A DNA stretch of 64,000 bases, taken from Sistotremastrum niveocremeum HHB9708. Its lineage: Eukaryota > Basidiomycota > Agaricomycetes > Sistotremastrales > Sistotremastraceae. The notes under the pieces were generated by a model. The model was not told where the DNA came from. It did no database searches and saw only the letters and a list, made by a program, of their open reading frames with translations. The translations under genes and the position numbers were made by a program. The DNA lies in assembly GCA_001630475.1 (NCBI GenBank), contig KV419405.1:367769-431768 (forward strand). Direction: 5' to 3'. This document shows positions 1 through 10,845 of this stretch, one piece after another (the stretch's first letter is position 1; each line of letters starts with the position of its first letter).

Positions 1-1024
1 TAGGTTTGTCTTCTCAGCCGAAGAACAGATAAGACACTGATATTGTTCGACAGCGGGTGCTGATACGGTCAGTGCATGATATGCAGCACGCGCCACAATT
101 CTTAGTTCCTATGTCTGTGAAGACTGTCGCAAGTATTGAGACTTTCATTATTGCAATGATAGTTCATCCCGAGATTCAAAGGGAGGCCCAAGGCACAATC
201 GATGACTTACTGCAGGGTGAACGATTGCCTACGTTCGACGACAGAGAATCTTTACCTTACGTGGAGGCTATCTTGAAGGAGGTTGTTCGGTGAGCATGCC
301 TCGTCATTGAATAGGATTCTACTTATTCGAGAAGATGGAGACCAGTCGTTCCAGGAGGTATGCGTCATGACACGTCCGTCTCCTATAACTGACTCGTGCT
401 CGTCTTACAGGCATTCCACACCGTTCCATCGAGGACGACGAGTACAAAGGAAACTTCATCCCGAAAGGCAGTATGATGATTTTCAATACAATGTGAGGAT
501 ATAATTTGTGTGTAGGACTGTGACTTATATCGAACAGAGCCATGATGTACAACACCACAGACTTTCCTGACCCCGAGAATTTCTTCCCTCGACGTTTTTT
601 AAATTTTGATGGGACGAGCTACACGCTAAGGACGGACATACGGAATCCCGAAGAGATTGGATTTGGATTTGGACGAAGGTGGGTCTACGGCGCGCCGTGT
701 TGGGCACGAGTACTTATTCGATACTCCAGAATATGTCCAGGCCGACATTTCGCGCTTTCCTGGCTCTGGGTAACGATAGCCAGTTTTCTTGCGGTCTTCG
801 AAATTTCTGCGGAGTTGGATGCAGACGGAAATACCGTCTTGCCTGATCTGGAGTACGATGCGGGATTTATCAGGTAATAATAGTCCAGTTCAGAGTCTTC
901 AGACTTGCCCTTCTCTTCTGTACTGATGACTCTTTTCACTAGTCATCCCAAGCCTTTCAAGTGCAGATTGAGACTTCGTCCAGAGATGGCTGATGCCTTC
1001 TCAGCGGCTAATAGTGCTCAGTAG
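1..1024 (+). CDS. Cytochrome P450, 3' part only (cut by window start)
   Basis: Heme-thiolate monooxygenase, C-terminal part of about 218 residues; the 5' part lies before the window. Visible exons are about 1-3, 54-67 (a 14-nt micro-exon encoding AGADT of the I helix), 123-289, 335-357, 411-492, 538-678, 730-873 and 943-1024. Motifs in order: AGADT|TVASIE, the K-helix region ending LKEVVR followed by WRPVVPGG, the meander and FGFGRR, then the heme loop RICPGRHF with the Cys ligand. The tail SHPKPFK is on the last exon and the stop is TAG at 1022-1024. No break is seen in what remains. It closely resembles the next gene (same intron positions), so the two are probably a tandem duplicate. Substrate unknown; fungal relatives are often annotated as O-methylsterigmatocystin oxidoreductase-like, which says little about true activity. 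Confidence 0.9.
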
Positions 1025-1969
1025 TAGCCGTAGACCGCGTCTTGCTGGTCCTGCATCAAATGCCTCCGAGTCCGAGTCGACTTGTCATCCTTGTCTCAAT
1101 ACGGCCGCGATGATATTCATATCACAGCTGGTTCCCACAGGATCTACTGTTGCCGCGAGTCGACGTCGTATCTTATAGCGAATTGAGTTATGTTCCTATA
1201 GCTTAGAATTTATCTTGGACTTCATGCGTGTCCAGCCTGTGTTCGGGGGCTTTAGGCTAGGTCGAGCTCATCCGAGCCGGGCCCCGGGCTGGACTCCGAG
1301 TTCACTGTTTCTCGACCTTTTTCTGTCATGTGTGTGAAATTCGACTGCTCCAAACGTTCGGGTGACCATCATCGGATTTTTCATTTGTGTCTGCAAGCTG
1401 GCCCACAGCTGGGTCTCGAGAACGACCATGTATACGTACCCGTTGACTTTGCGAGCCCCTCACCATGCCATAAATACCCCAGCTCCAAGATTTCCAATGC
1501 TTCGATCTTGAGAAGTTTACAGCTTGAAGCGCTGAACCCCACTCCTGAGATTGGCCTGGCGCGGAAGCATGGAGTTGGAGAGCAAGTTTGATGCCTTGCC
1601 AAAAGTTTGACCTGAACTGGAGACAAACCCTGGGGCTTCAGATTCTTGCTATCAATGTTACTCGTTCTTCTCTCTGTGTGGGCTCTGAAACCCATTGGAT
1701 TCGCACAATGGATCCAAACTGGACCTGGATAGAATGCTTGCGTCATTCGGGCCTCGATGATCAAGTGACTCTCGGACCGTGCCACTCATTTCCCACAAAT
1801 ATGAACCTAGAAGTTTGGAGCCGTTTGAATTGACCCTTTCTTTCAAAGCTGCATCGACAGTGCACTCACTGCATTTAACGGACGTGTAGCTTCGCCTGGC
1901 ATGCCCTCTAGCAACTGTAACATCAGTCACTCCCTGCATACTCCTCATTCGCGCTACTTTGAATGCACA
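1025..1969. other. Intergenic region between two tandem P450 genes
   Basis: About 0.9 kb with no reading frame that looks like a gene. Short overlapping ORFs occur on both strands without recognisable motifs. A small GC-rich block with a CCGGG/CCCGG inverted repeat lies near 1276-1292. The last part should hold the promoter of the downstream P450, but I see no clear TATA box. Confidence 0.5.
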
Positions 1970-4262
1970 ATGATCACCCCTATGAATGATACCAGCCTCG
2001 ATGCTGTTGGCTCGATATTTTCACCAGAGAACGCCTCCGGAACTATTCTGCTTGTATTCTGTGGCTTGCTTACCAGCGCCGCATTATGGCTGGCGATAAA
2101 TCGTTGGAGAAGATATGAGCAACTTCCGCTGCCTCCCGGCCCTAAAGGACTTCCAATCATAGGAAATGCCTTGCAGCTTCCTGTCAAGGCTCCCTGGATT
2201 CAATTTACCAAATGGGCCGCCATCTACGGTGCGATTATTGATACGTCTCATGAATGTTCTAAAGGCCGCGTCAGGCGACATGTTTTATCTCAGTATGCTT
2301 GGGCAACACGTCATTGTTCTAAATTCCTATCAGTGCGGATTCGATTTACTGCATAAGCGTGGGGCTACATACTCAGATCGCCCCGGGATGACCCTCGTAC
2401 GAGATTAGTGAGTTTTCATTCATCGGGTGTCAAGACCCGTGTGACTGAATCGAGTAGCGGAGGGTGGGATATTTCAGTGGCGACGGAACCGTATGGAGAG
2501 ATATTTCACACTAAGCGCAAATTCATCAATATGTCTCTTAACCCGAGTGCGACTAAGAGGCAATATGGTCTGATGCTCCAGAATGTGCGACGATTTATCC
2601 AAAGCGCTCTTAAGAATCCTTTCGAAGTTCGTGCCTATAACCGCATGTAAGTCGATATTATGTCGTGCTCTTAAATCTTGCCTGACGACTCGGAAAAGGT
2701 ACACTGGAGCGAACGCCATGATGCTAACCTATGGTCATGAAGGTGGGAATCTGTTATCGCGGTGTCGTTGAATCGAGACTTATCTGTGTGCAGTGACTAG
2801 CGTGGACGATGAATGGGTGAAGAACGCGGACGATGCTGCGATTGCCCTGGAGTCTAGTGGCACAATTGGTGCTCATCCCATCGACATGTGGCCGATTTGT
2901 TAGCAGCGCTCTACTGTTCATTGGGCACGTCTTGATATTGCCGTAGTGGGAAAGCTGCCTTTTTTCATCTGGGGAAATAAATTCGTCAAACATATGAAAA
3001 AGATGAGGGAAACAACGCATTTGGCTTCGACAGTTCCGTACAATATTGTGAAACAGAAGTTTGTGAGTAGTATCGTAGTATACGCGGTCCGTAGTGAAGG
3101 CTTATTTTATGGGCATTATTCAGTTCGATGGGATGGCCCTACCTTCGATGGCAACGTTGTTGATCGAACAGAACCTCAATGCCGATAAGACCATAAATAA
3201 CGAAGACTGCATTAACGGCAGTCTGGCCATCACATATATAGGTACGTTTGTCTAAATGTTGTTGAGAAAATTCCGCGCTGATGAAGTCAACCGCAACCGC
3301 AAGCCGGAGCTGATACAGTCCGTTTATTCGTCTCAACAATTTAGAGTCGAGGCCTAATTCCTTCGGAAAGACCGTCGCCAGTATCGATACCTTTCTCATC
3401 GCTATGATAGTCCATCCGGAGATACAACGCGAAGCTCAAAGGACAATCGATGATTTAGTGCGAGGCGAACGATTGCCTACATTCGACGATAGATCCTCGT
3501 TGCGTTATGTAGAAGCTATTTTAAGGGAGGTCATCCGGTAAGCATGAGTACTCTAAGCTGTCGATCATACCTGACCTCGTACAGGTGGAGACCGGTTGTA
3601 CCTGGAGGTATTTCGTATAATAAATTTGAAGTCGCCGGATAACCGGTTCTCTAATATAGGTGTTCCACACCGCTCCATTCAGGACGATGAATATCGAGGA
3701 CGATTCATACCGAAAGGGACTATGGTTATCTTCAATGCATTGTGAGCATGCCAAGACGCCGCATTACCAGTCAATGATCATCTGTATGTAGGGCGATGAT
3801 GTATGATGTCAACGACTTTCCCGAGCCTCAGAAATTCTATCCGCAACGATTCCTGGACTTCGACGGGAAGAAACACAGTATGAAAACGAATCAACGGAAT
3901 CCCGCCGACATCGGCTTTGGTTTTGGGCGAAGGTAAGAGTACGCTGTACATCTCAACCTGATCACACTTGGTGCTGCAGAATATGTCCTGGTCGGCATCT
4001 CGCCGATACTTGGCTCTGGATTACCATAGCTACCTTTCTAGCCGTGTTCGAAATTTCTCCAGAGTTGGACGCGGCTGGCAATACAGTTCTACCCGGTCTG
4101 GAATACGTGGCGGGATTCATCAGGTGCTGTCATCTCAATTTCCACCAGAGCCTTTACGGACTAATGTCTCTGCTGCCCAGCCATCCCAAGCCTTTCAAAT
4201 GTTCTTTGAAACTTCGTCCAGAGATGAAGTCGTTCTTAGCGACAACAGATTCTATGCAGTAA
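1970..4262 (+). CDS. Cytochrome P450 monooxygenase, full length
   Basis: Membrane-anchored P450 of roughly 500 residues in about a dozen exons. Start ATG at 1970; a second in-frame ATG at 1982 is possible. The N terminus has one transmembrane anchor (GTILLVFCGLLTSAALWLAI) followed by the proline-rich hinge LPLPPGPKGLPIIGNA. Further motifs: GDMFYLSMLGQ, FHTKRKFINMSLNPSA, TYGHE, a 14-nt micro-exon at 3304-3317 encoding AGADT, then TVASIDTFLIAMIVHPEIQ, WRPVVPGG, FGFGRR, and the heme loop RICPGRHL. The tail is SHPKPFKCSLKLRPEM and the stop is TAA at 4260-4262. All introns that I could place are GT-AG and keep frame, so the gene appears intact. It is the closest relative of the truncated P450 upstream. 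Role inferred only by family: oxidation of small lipophilic compounds at the ER. Confidence 0.93.
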
Positions 4263-4533
4263 TAAAAGCAAACCCCAACAACAGACACTCAAAAAATCTG
4301 CCTGTCTATTATCCATGTACCCACTCGGAAATGAACCAATGATCAATTATCACAACGTCAAAGTGGTTTCTTCGTACGCCAATCGTTTTGGAATTGGGCC
4401 CGTGACGTTATCGCGAGAACTTGTGAATAGTTAACTGGGCTCCCCGCGCATCCGTTGGCTATCACCCTCGAAGCCACTGATACATGTAGTGCTGCTTCTG
4501 CCAGTCCGTATGTTAGATGGAAACAAAGCGCAA

Positions 4534-6221
4534 TCACGTCATGATAACGAACGGAGTATCTGCTTCCCAATATAATGGCTTATTATCTTTCCCGTCTGCT
4601 GCAGGTGTACAATTGCTCGACCAGTTTATGTCGAGAACGTCATCCGCATTCGGAACGGTATGAGTCGTGACAAAAGGAACGGGGATCAAATCATCGACAA
4701 TGCCGGCACCGTTCCTCTTCGGCCGTCTGAAAGCAGCGACTTTCTCGGGATGCGCAGTCTCGTCCTCCCCGTTTCCGGCTCGCAGGACGAGTTTGGGTCT
4801 GGTGATGATGAATAGTAGGACATCGAAAAATCCGAGTAAGGTGAAGAGGACCAGAGAGGCAGCTGTGAATGCGAAGGGGGGCTCATGCTGCGGCCTGGTA
4901 AAATACCATATACGATTGATGCTGAGCGGCAAGACCTAAGACAGCCGATGGAAAATGCATCAGGCTCAAGATTTTCTCGCACAATATGACAGGGGGGTGC
5001 TTACCGCGGTCACATACATAACGGGATACCTGGCAAGACAAGATAAATATGAAGCGTAACCGGGTATTACGGCCATACCATATCATGAATATTGCCATAG
5101 TGAGCACACTTCGCTGAGTCGATTGGCGTAAATTGCCCAGACCAAGTAGAACACAGCGCGACACAATCGCGACCACTGCAGAGAAGTAGAGGATGATTTC
5201 GAAGATGGCAGCCATCCATAGCCACCCCATGTCAAATACTGGAGGAGAAGGGGTCGTGAGCGACTGCTAGCGGAATTTATACTGGACCGTTACCAATAGC
5301 ATCTCGAAGACCATCCGAAGGACGTATCCAACACCCTACGTCCAGAAGCTTGTCAGAAGCATGCTTTGGTACTAAAAGAAACAGGATGCGCACAGTATTT
5401 GGTGTTACCGAAGAACGGAGATTCCCTACGTATAGCGAGCTGCATAGGCGACAACAAGAGAGCAGAAATCCAGATAGCTAGGACTAAGGCGGCTGCTAAT
5501 GAAGTCGAGCACCGACGCCATCCTTTGATCACGATGGCCCAAGTACTGAAAGTGATTGCCTACAATCCGGGTCAACACGAGTGTTAGAATAATTGTCGAA
5601 TTTTGAGTCTTACCAAAGTTCTGGAGGCAGAGAACAATGCTCAGTCCATAGTAGTAAAATCTTCAGATAACGAGCGCTTACGCCAATGCACCTCCAATTT
5701 GCCCTGTTTGTCGTAGGATGGCCTGAGTTGTGCATAGTCCGCCTTCAGTTACGCCCTATGTGCCTCTGTTCAGAATGGAGAAATTCGAGGATCTTGAGAT
5801 GTTCGTACCGCTTCGCGAAGCCACACCAAATTCAAAAGGGTGCCTGCGGTCTGATCAGAAATTTGTTTGGGGGCAGAGTACTCGAATCAATTCACCGAGG
5901 GATTGCAGCAGATGAGAGAAAAGCAACGAGACGTAAAATATTTGGAGGTGAGAGGCCCTCGCACTGTCGCGCCCATCGCTTCGAAAGATATTCTGGAAAG
6001 CTTGCCACTTGGAGAATAAGATCAACAGATGAAGTTCATTGATGAAGGTGGCATTCGCTCTGCACACTCACCAGAATGTTGCACAGGAGACCGAAGACGG
6101 CGAGTCCAGATAGTATCGCGGCCGCAATACTCAGCCCCAAGCCTATGTAGACGTCGCTGGTGAAGGTGCCTCTCGTGTCTGCACTGAGGCCGAATGATGG
6201 TTCTTCGTGGAGGAACGCCAT
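4534..6221 (-). CDS. Seven-transmembrane receptor, Git3/Stm1-like glucose-receptor GPCR
   Basis: Integral membrane protein in about eight exons. Starting from ATG at 6221: an extracellular N terminus MAFLHEEPSF, then TM1 (YIGLGLSIAAAILSGLAVFG), TM2 (LQIFYVSLLFSHLLQSLGEL), and a loop with TAGTLLNLVWLREA. TM3 carries the family-typical GGLCTTQAILRQTGQIGGAL, TM4 IKGWRRCSTSLAAALVLAIW, then FFGNTKYCAHP. A later helix begins GWLWMAAIFEIILYFSAV, followed by YPVMYVTAVLPLSINRIW and a last helix ending LLFIITRPKLVL. The cytoplasmic tail is short. The LCTTQ and GNTxYC motifs are what point to the fungal Git3-like class, which in yeasts signals to a G-alpha/cAMP pathway; ligand and partner here are unknown. 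It is divergent from the HEM25 gene. Exact intron borders between 5200 and 6040 are my best reading. Confidence 0.75.
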
Positions 6222-6928
6222 GGAGGAATGGGAGTAGGTTCATCATATCACTGATGAGTTGAAATATACTGGCTGGTCATGTTCTTATCGATTTTTATGG
6301 TACCACCATTGACACCATTGCACAATGGTGTCGCAAGAAAGACCGAGCGCTTGCCTGGGGGTGCGAGCTGTCTCGAACTTGCCCCGAACGGGCGCGGAAC
6401 ATAGCTAGCTCCACGTTGCCACACGGGTCGATTATATCGCTGAAGGGCATCAGTACAGAGATATTCTTTCACTTAAGCAATTACCTCGGGCTATTAAGGG
6501 GGTCATTCCGACCAGTGTACATGTACCGGACCTCTCACACACGAGGTGGGCCAAGTTGTCGAAATCCATCGCTATGTGGCACAATCTGGTGTGGATACCA
6601 CAGGCGTGGTTGCTACTGCCAGTGGGAAACTTGAAGCTTGCAGAAATATAGAAGGCGAACGGTTCAACTAGGACGAAGCTAGTACAAGACTGCCTCGTCG
6701 GTAACCTGATTATTGAAGCGTACATCAGCGGACGCCCTGTGCAGTCGATTTTTGCGACTAGAGAGAATGTCGTGTCCGGGTCAGGAGTTGCAGGGACAAT
6801 GACGAGAGCGTTCCTAGAGTTGGGTAGAACGTAATCGCGATCGACTCCGAGCCCGAGGTCGTGTTTCAAAATCAACCGCAGCTCACTGGCACAGTCAGTT
6901 GAGTCATCTGAGGTCGTCGCAGCTCTTG
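6222..6928. other. Divergent promoter region with one doubtful ORF
   Basis: About 0.7 kb between the starts of the receptor gene (-) and HEM25 (+). It contains one uninterrupted 141-codon frame on the minus strand at 6450-6875 (begins MILKHDLGLG), with no recognised domain, signal or family. It could be a lineage-specific gene or chance. I see no other feature. Confidence 0.3.
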
Positions 6929-8220
6929 ATGAGTCTAGGACAACATTTGACGTCTGGTGAGTCCAGTCGATGGAAGAAGAAGACGAAGCTGCGTCTCGGC
7001 CGTTCCTGAGCTCAAATTTCCCGTTCTAGGCGCAATATCTGGCTTCACCTCTGCTATCGCTCTTCAGCCTTGTAAGCACCCATATATTCTTCCAAGGGCG
7101 TGCGTTGATGGTGGCATGTAGTCGATCTACTCAAAACTAGACTCCAGCAGTCGGATGATCATGTTCGGGGAAGGTCTGTCTGCTTCACGAAAGTCTAGGA
7201 CTTGACTGAAACCTCGTGGTAATCTGTAGAGCACCAAGAAACGTGTTTCAGGTTACGAAGGAGATCCTTGCAAAAGATGGACCGCTGGGGTTATGGCGAG
7301 GGACTGTTCCAACGCTTATGAGGTGCGCTCCTTCCTTGGCTTTCGCTCGAATTCTTTCTAAGTTACCGCCCAGAAATGTACCTGGTATCGCAGTATACTT
7401 CTCAACACTCCAGAAAATCCGTGGTGTCATGTCCCGAACAACATACTTCTCAATACCCCAAACATCTCGATCCACAACCACCCTACCGACAATATCCAGT
7501 CAAGGAAATTTAATTGCAGGAGCTACGACGCGTGTTGTCATTGGAATCATCTTGAATCCGTTCTCAGTACTCAAGGCGAGGTTCGAAGTGAGTTTATGTC
7601 TTTTGATCTGATGAAACACGGCCATTGACGGTGATGCTAGAGTGGACTATATGCGTACAGTGGGATTGGGAGCGCTCTTGTGTCGGTCTATAAGGCAGGC
7701 CCTCGAGAGCTGTTCAAGGGTGCAGGGGCATCAGCTCTGCGCGATGCTCCTTATGCTGGCCTTTTCTTATATACATACGAAGCGTTCAAGCATGACATCC
7801 GTACGTCGTCGTGACTTCACCCTGATATGCCACTCTCTTGCTAAACCTATTACTTCCAGCCTTCTTGAACGAGTTACCGTCAACGCTTCAACACGTTATC
7901 GCAGCATCGTCAGCGGGGACCATTGCCACAATGGCAACACAACCGTTTGACGTCCTGAAAGTATGCTTCGTCATTCCCCGCTCCACCCTCTATGCTCATC
8001 ACCTCGGCAGACGAAGATCCAAGTCCGTCAAGAACAACGGTATTCATCTATTCAAAAAGCCGCAACGGCGGTATGGAAGCAGAGAGGACCATTAGGTTTC
8101 TTCGACGGAGCTTCATTACGACTCTCAAGAAAAGTCGCCAGCTCAGCGGTAGCATGGGCGATGTACGAAGGCGTCTTACTATTCCTCAAGAATCAGGAAG
8201 ATGCAAAAAAGTTGGTTTGA
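6929..8220 (+). CDS. HEM25: Mitochondrial glycine carrier, SLC25A38/Hem25 type
   Basis: Mitochondrial inner-membrane carrier that supplies glycine for 5-aminolevulinate and thus heme synthesis (family knowledge). Start ATG at 6929, giving MSLGQHLTSG; a GTGAGT-TAG intron then joins to AISGFTSAIALQP. The three carrier repeats are visible: PFDLLKTRLQQ, then PFSVLKARFE (the second repeat of SLC25A38 proteins is typically PxxVxKxRxE), then PFDVLKTKIQ. Family-typical stretches are GLWRGTVPTLMRNVPG, LFKGAGASALRDAPYAG and LGFFDGASLRLSRKV. Stop at 8220. About seven exons, all in frame. Convergent with the acyl-CoA dehydrogenase gene, only about 100 nt apart. Little else it could be within the carrier superfamily. 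Confidence 0.93.
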
Positions 8221-8319
8221 GACAGATGCTAGGTAATACAGTATGATTTATGGACACACGAACACTTCTTCCTACATGTCTTGGCACGTAATCTTCTTCC
8301 TCACTCGCCTTTATACTCA

Positions 8320-10020
8320 TCATGAATATTGTTTCTGAATCTGTTTGGCAATAGTCTGTAGCTGTATGTTTGATGTACCCTCGTATATTGCTCCCTGCAT
8401 TCATAATTTAATTCACCGTTCACCACAAACTGATAAAAGTGTGACTTACGATCTTCGAGTCTCTCCAGTACTTCTCGATGCCCGTCTCACGCGTAAAGCC
8501 AACACCTCCAGCCCACTCAATCGCTGATCCGGCTACACTCATTGCGACTTGTGATGCAAAATACTTAGCCATCGCGGCCTCTTGCGTGAATGATTTTCCT
8601 TCCTCTTTCCTGTTCGAGCATTAGAGAAGGAGTGGAAATCAAAGTGAAGAACTCGTACCGTCGAGCAGCATTGTAGGTCAATAATCTCGCAGCTTCTATA
8701 TCTACCGCTGCTTTCGCAATCTGGAATTGCATGCCTTGGAACGTCCCGATGGCTTGACCGAATTGTTTGCGCTGGAATGTGTAGGGCACTGCCTTGTCAA
8801 ATGCACCCTGTGCGAGACCAAGCATCTGGGCCGCAATTCCTATACGACCTGTGGGAGGGAATTTTTAGAGAGGCCGTGACGCGGACGCGAAGCAAGTACC
8901 TTCGTTCAAGATATTGATGGCGATCTGAAGTAAATAGTCAGTCGTATTGGTCATTGACGCTCTATTTGGATGGGTACGAACCTTGTATCCCAGTCCCTCT
9001 CCTCCTATTAAATTCTCTGCCGGCACCTTCACGTCGTCAAAGTTGACGGTGCATGTGGATGATGCACGAATGCCCAATTTCTGTTCCTTCTTCGCGATTT
9101 CTACACCCATCTCTTTCTCCACAATGAAACAAGTGATTCCCTTATAACCTTTACTGGGGTCTACCTGGTTTTGAATAAGCAATGGACAAAAGGAAATAGA
9201 AGTGTCGGGTCTCACATTGGCAAAGACAAGGAATATTTCAGCCTCGTAAGAATTCGTGATCCACATTTTGGAACCGCTTATAATCCAATGATCGCCTTCC
9301 TTCCTCGCTCGGGTCTGTAGCGCGAATGCATCTGAGCCAGACGCAGGTTCTGACAGACAGAAGCAGCCAAGCTATTAATTCGACCCCTCAGTACGGCCTG
9401 TCTTGAGGGCAGCCTGCAGACAAACCTTGCTCTCCGACAATTGGGGTAGATATTTATCCTTCTGAAAGTCACTTCCATATGTTCGGAAGATGGTGTTCAC
9501 GAGCGTATTATGCACATCGCATGCGACCGATACTGAAGGGTCGATCTTGGCGAGTTCCTCGACTGCGATGATCGCGGAGGTGAAAGAGCATTCGGCACCT
9601 CCGTGCGCTGAGCTCGTTTCGATGCCCATGAGCTGATTGACATTGAGCAACCTTTCCACTGAAAATAGAAAACTGGGCGTACTCCTTGTTCGAAGAGCCC
9701 TTTGATAATTGAAGGGTCCATGCTCTCCTTTTCGTCCATCTCGCGCACGCGAGGACCTACAACCTCTGTGGCAAAGCGTTGGACTGTTCCATTCGGCATA
9801 CATCAGCCCTACTAACAGCTCATCCATTCAAGGCAGACATACCTGACTCTCTGAGCATCTGTTCCTCTTCTGTGAACACATCCAGTGAATTCACGACCGA
9901 ATCGGCTCTAGCAACATGAGAGCTCGAAAACGAACGAGCGAGGGCTCGCTGATTCAGGGCCAAACTCGGCTTTGCCAGTGTCCTCAGGGCAGATCTCGAC
10001 AATCCAGTTGCGGTGAACAT
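8320..10020 (-). CDS. Mitochondrial acyl-CoA dehydrogenase (short/branched-chain type)
   Basis: FAD enzyme that introduces the 2,3 double bond in acyl-CoA and passes electrons to ETF. Start ATG at 10018-10020; the N terminus [19 protein letters not shown] is rich in Arg/Ser/Ala, as in a matrix-targeting signal. Then [19 protein letters not shown], the substrate-binding [20 protein letters not shown], and the FAD-binding signatures [13 protein letters not shown] and [41 protein letters not shown] and [18 protein letters not shown] follow. The catalytic-Glu region is [17 protein letters not shown] on the last exon; stop TGA at 8320-8322. The YEGTSNIQ Glu position is that of short-chain and short/branched-chain dehydrogenases. 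Best match by eye is ACADSB-like (isoleucine/valine breakdown), but short-chain butyryl-CoA activity cannot be excluded. Confidence 0.92.
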
Positions 10021-10186
10021 AGTGATGGTAAGAACAGAGAAGGAATCAAATGGTTAGGCAGTCATAGGAGATGCTCGCCGGAGCATCGTATTCACATGCT
10101 CTTGTTCCGAGAGCTGGCCGTCAGTAGCCGTGAAGATGACAGACATAGACAGATTATATTTGCTATAGAGTGAAGGAGTACAACAA

Positions 10187-10266
10187 GGCAATTTGGCCGA
10201 GTGGTCTAAGGCGCCAGAATCAGGATCTGGTCCGAAAGGGCGTGGGTTCGAATCCCACAGTTGTCA
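10187..10266 (+). tRNA. tRNA-Leu (anticodon CAG)
   Basis: Type II (long variable arm) tRNA without an intron. The acceptor pairs GGCAATT with AGTTGTC (two G-U pairs) and the discriminator base is A. The D arm is GCC...GGC. The anticodon stem is CCAGA/TCTGG with loop ATCAGGA, giving anticodon CAG for CUG codons. The variable arm is about 11-12 nt and the T arm is GTGGG-TTCGAAT-CCCAC. Pol III signals are inside: A box TGGCCGAGTGG at 10194-10204 and B box GGTTCGAATCC at 10245-10255. A short T run follows within about 10 nt, as for pol III termination. Confidence 0.97.
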
Positions 10267-10357
10267 CTTCTTTTGCATCTTTTACCTCGAATATCTTTAT
10301 GCGACCGTCCTAGCCGTGTCTACTAGTAAATTCTTTTGGTCAATCCTTTTTGTCAGT

Positions 10358-10820
10358 TCAGTCAGATTTGACAACGCCTTCTGCTCCTTTACGAAGATCC
10401 TCTAGTAGATCTTTCAATCTTTGTCTCAATGTTGTGGTTATAGGTTCTTCGTCCTTGTCTGGAGGTGGCTATTTCCATATGGCGGGTTAGATTCGTCCAC
10501 TCATAAGCATATAAGCGCATACCAATTGATCCAACAGGTACTAGAGACTAGAGATTAATGCTAGCAACCGCCAATTGTGTTGACTCGTACCTCTGCTTCA
10601 TCAATCGTCTTCCACTCAAAGTCAGCTGAATATTTTGCGAGATATTCCAGTTATATGAAGACGAACAAGAATTATTGGTCCCCTGTTTCAATATCAGAAT
10701 GGCTGCTAAAGAACGAACGTGCGCTGACCTGTTCATTCTGATTGTTGAACGCGGTGGCAGATGAAGGTGATCTAGATCGCCGACGAAACACCGCTCGCGT
10801 CGGCACATTCGATCACTTGG
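10358..10820 (-). CDS. Small unrecognised gene
   Basis: The 3' half reads as coding on the minus strand. An exon with ADFEWKTIDEAE joins through a GT-AG intron to YLLDQL, and another intron joins this to PPPDKDEEPITTTLRQRL and KDLLEDLRKGAEGVVKSD, with stop TGA at 10358-10360. The acidic/basic heptad-like C terminus suggests a short helix. The 5' half is uncertain: an upstream stretch reads RRRSRSPSSATAFNNQNEQ before a GT donor, but I could not join it in frame to an ATG. One candidate ATG overlaps the start codon of the phosphomannose isomerase gene on the other strand and is therefore doubtful. Function unknown. Divergent from PMI with a very short shared promoter. Confidence 0.4.
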
Positions 10821-10845
10821 CTGATCCTCTTCTTTAGCTCCCTCC

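Noticed and set aside
1200-1320. GC-rich stretch that might be the end of an old mobile element
   Set aside because: No matching second copy, terminal repeat or coding remnant could be found in the window.
1-4262. P450 genes with apparently missing AGxDT motif, first read as pseudogenes
   Set aside because: The motif was found on a 14-nt micro-exon with good splice signals, so both genes are intact where visible.
10193-10405. Short + frame beginning MAEWSKAPESG
   Set aside because: It is the translation of the tRNA-Leu gene, a common false ORF.
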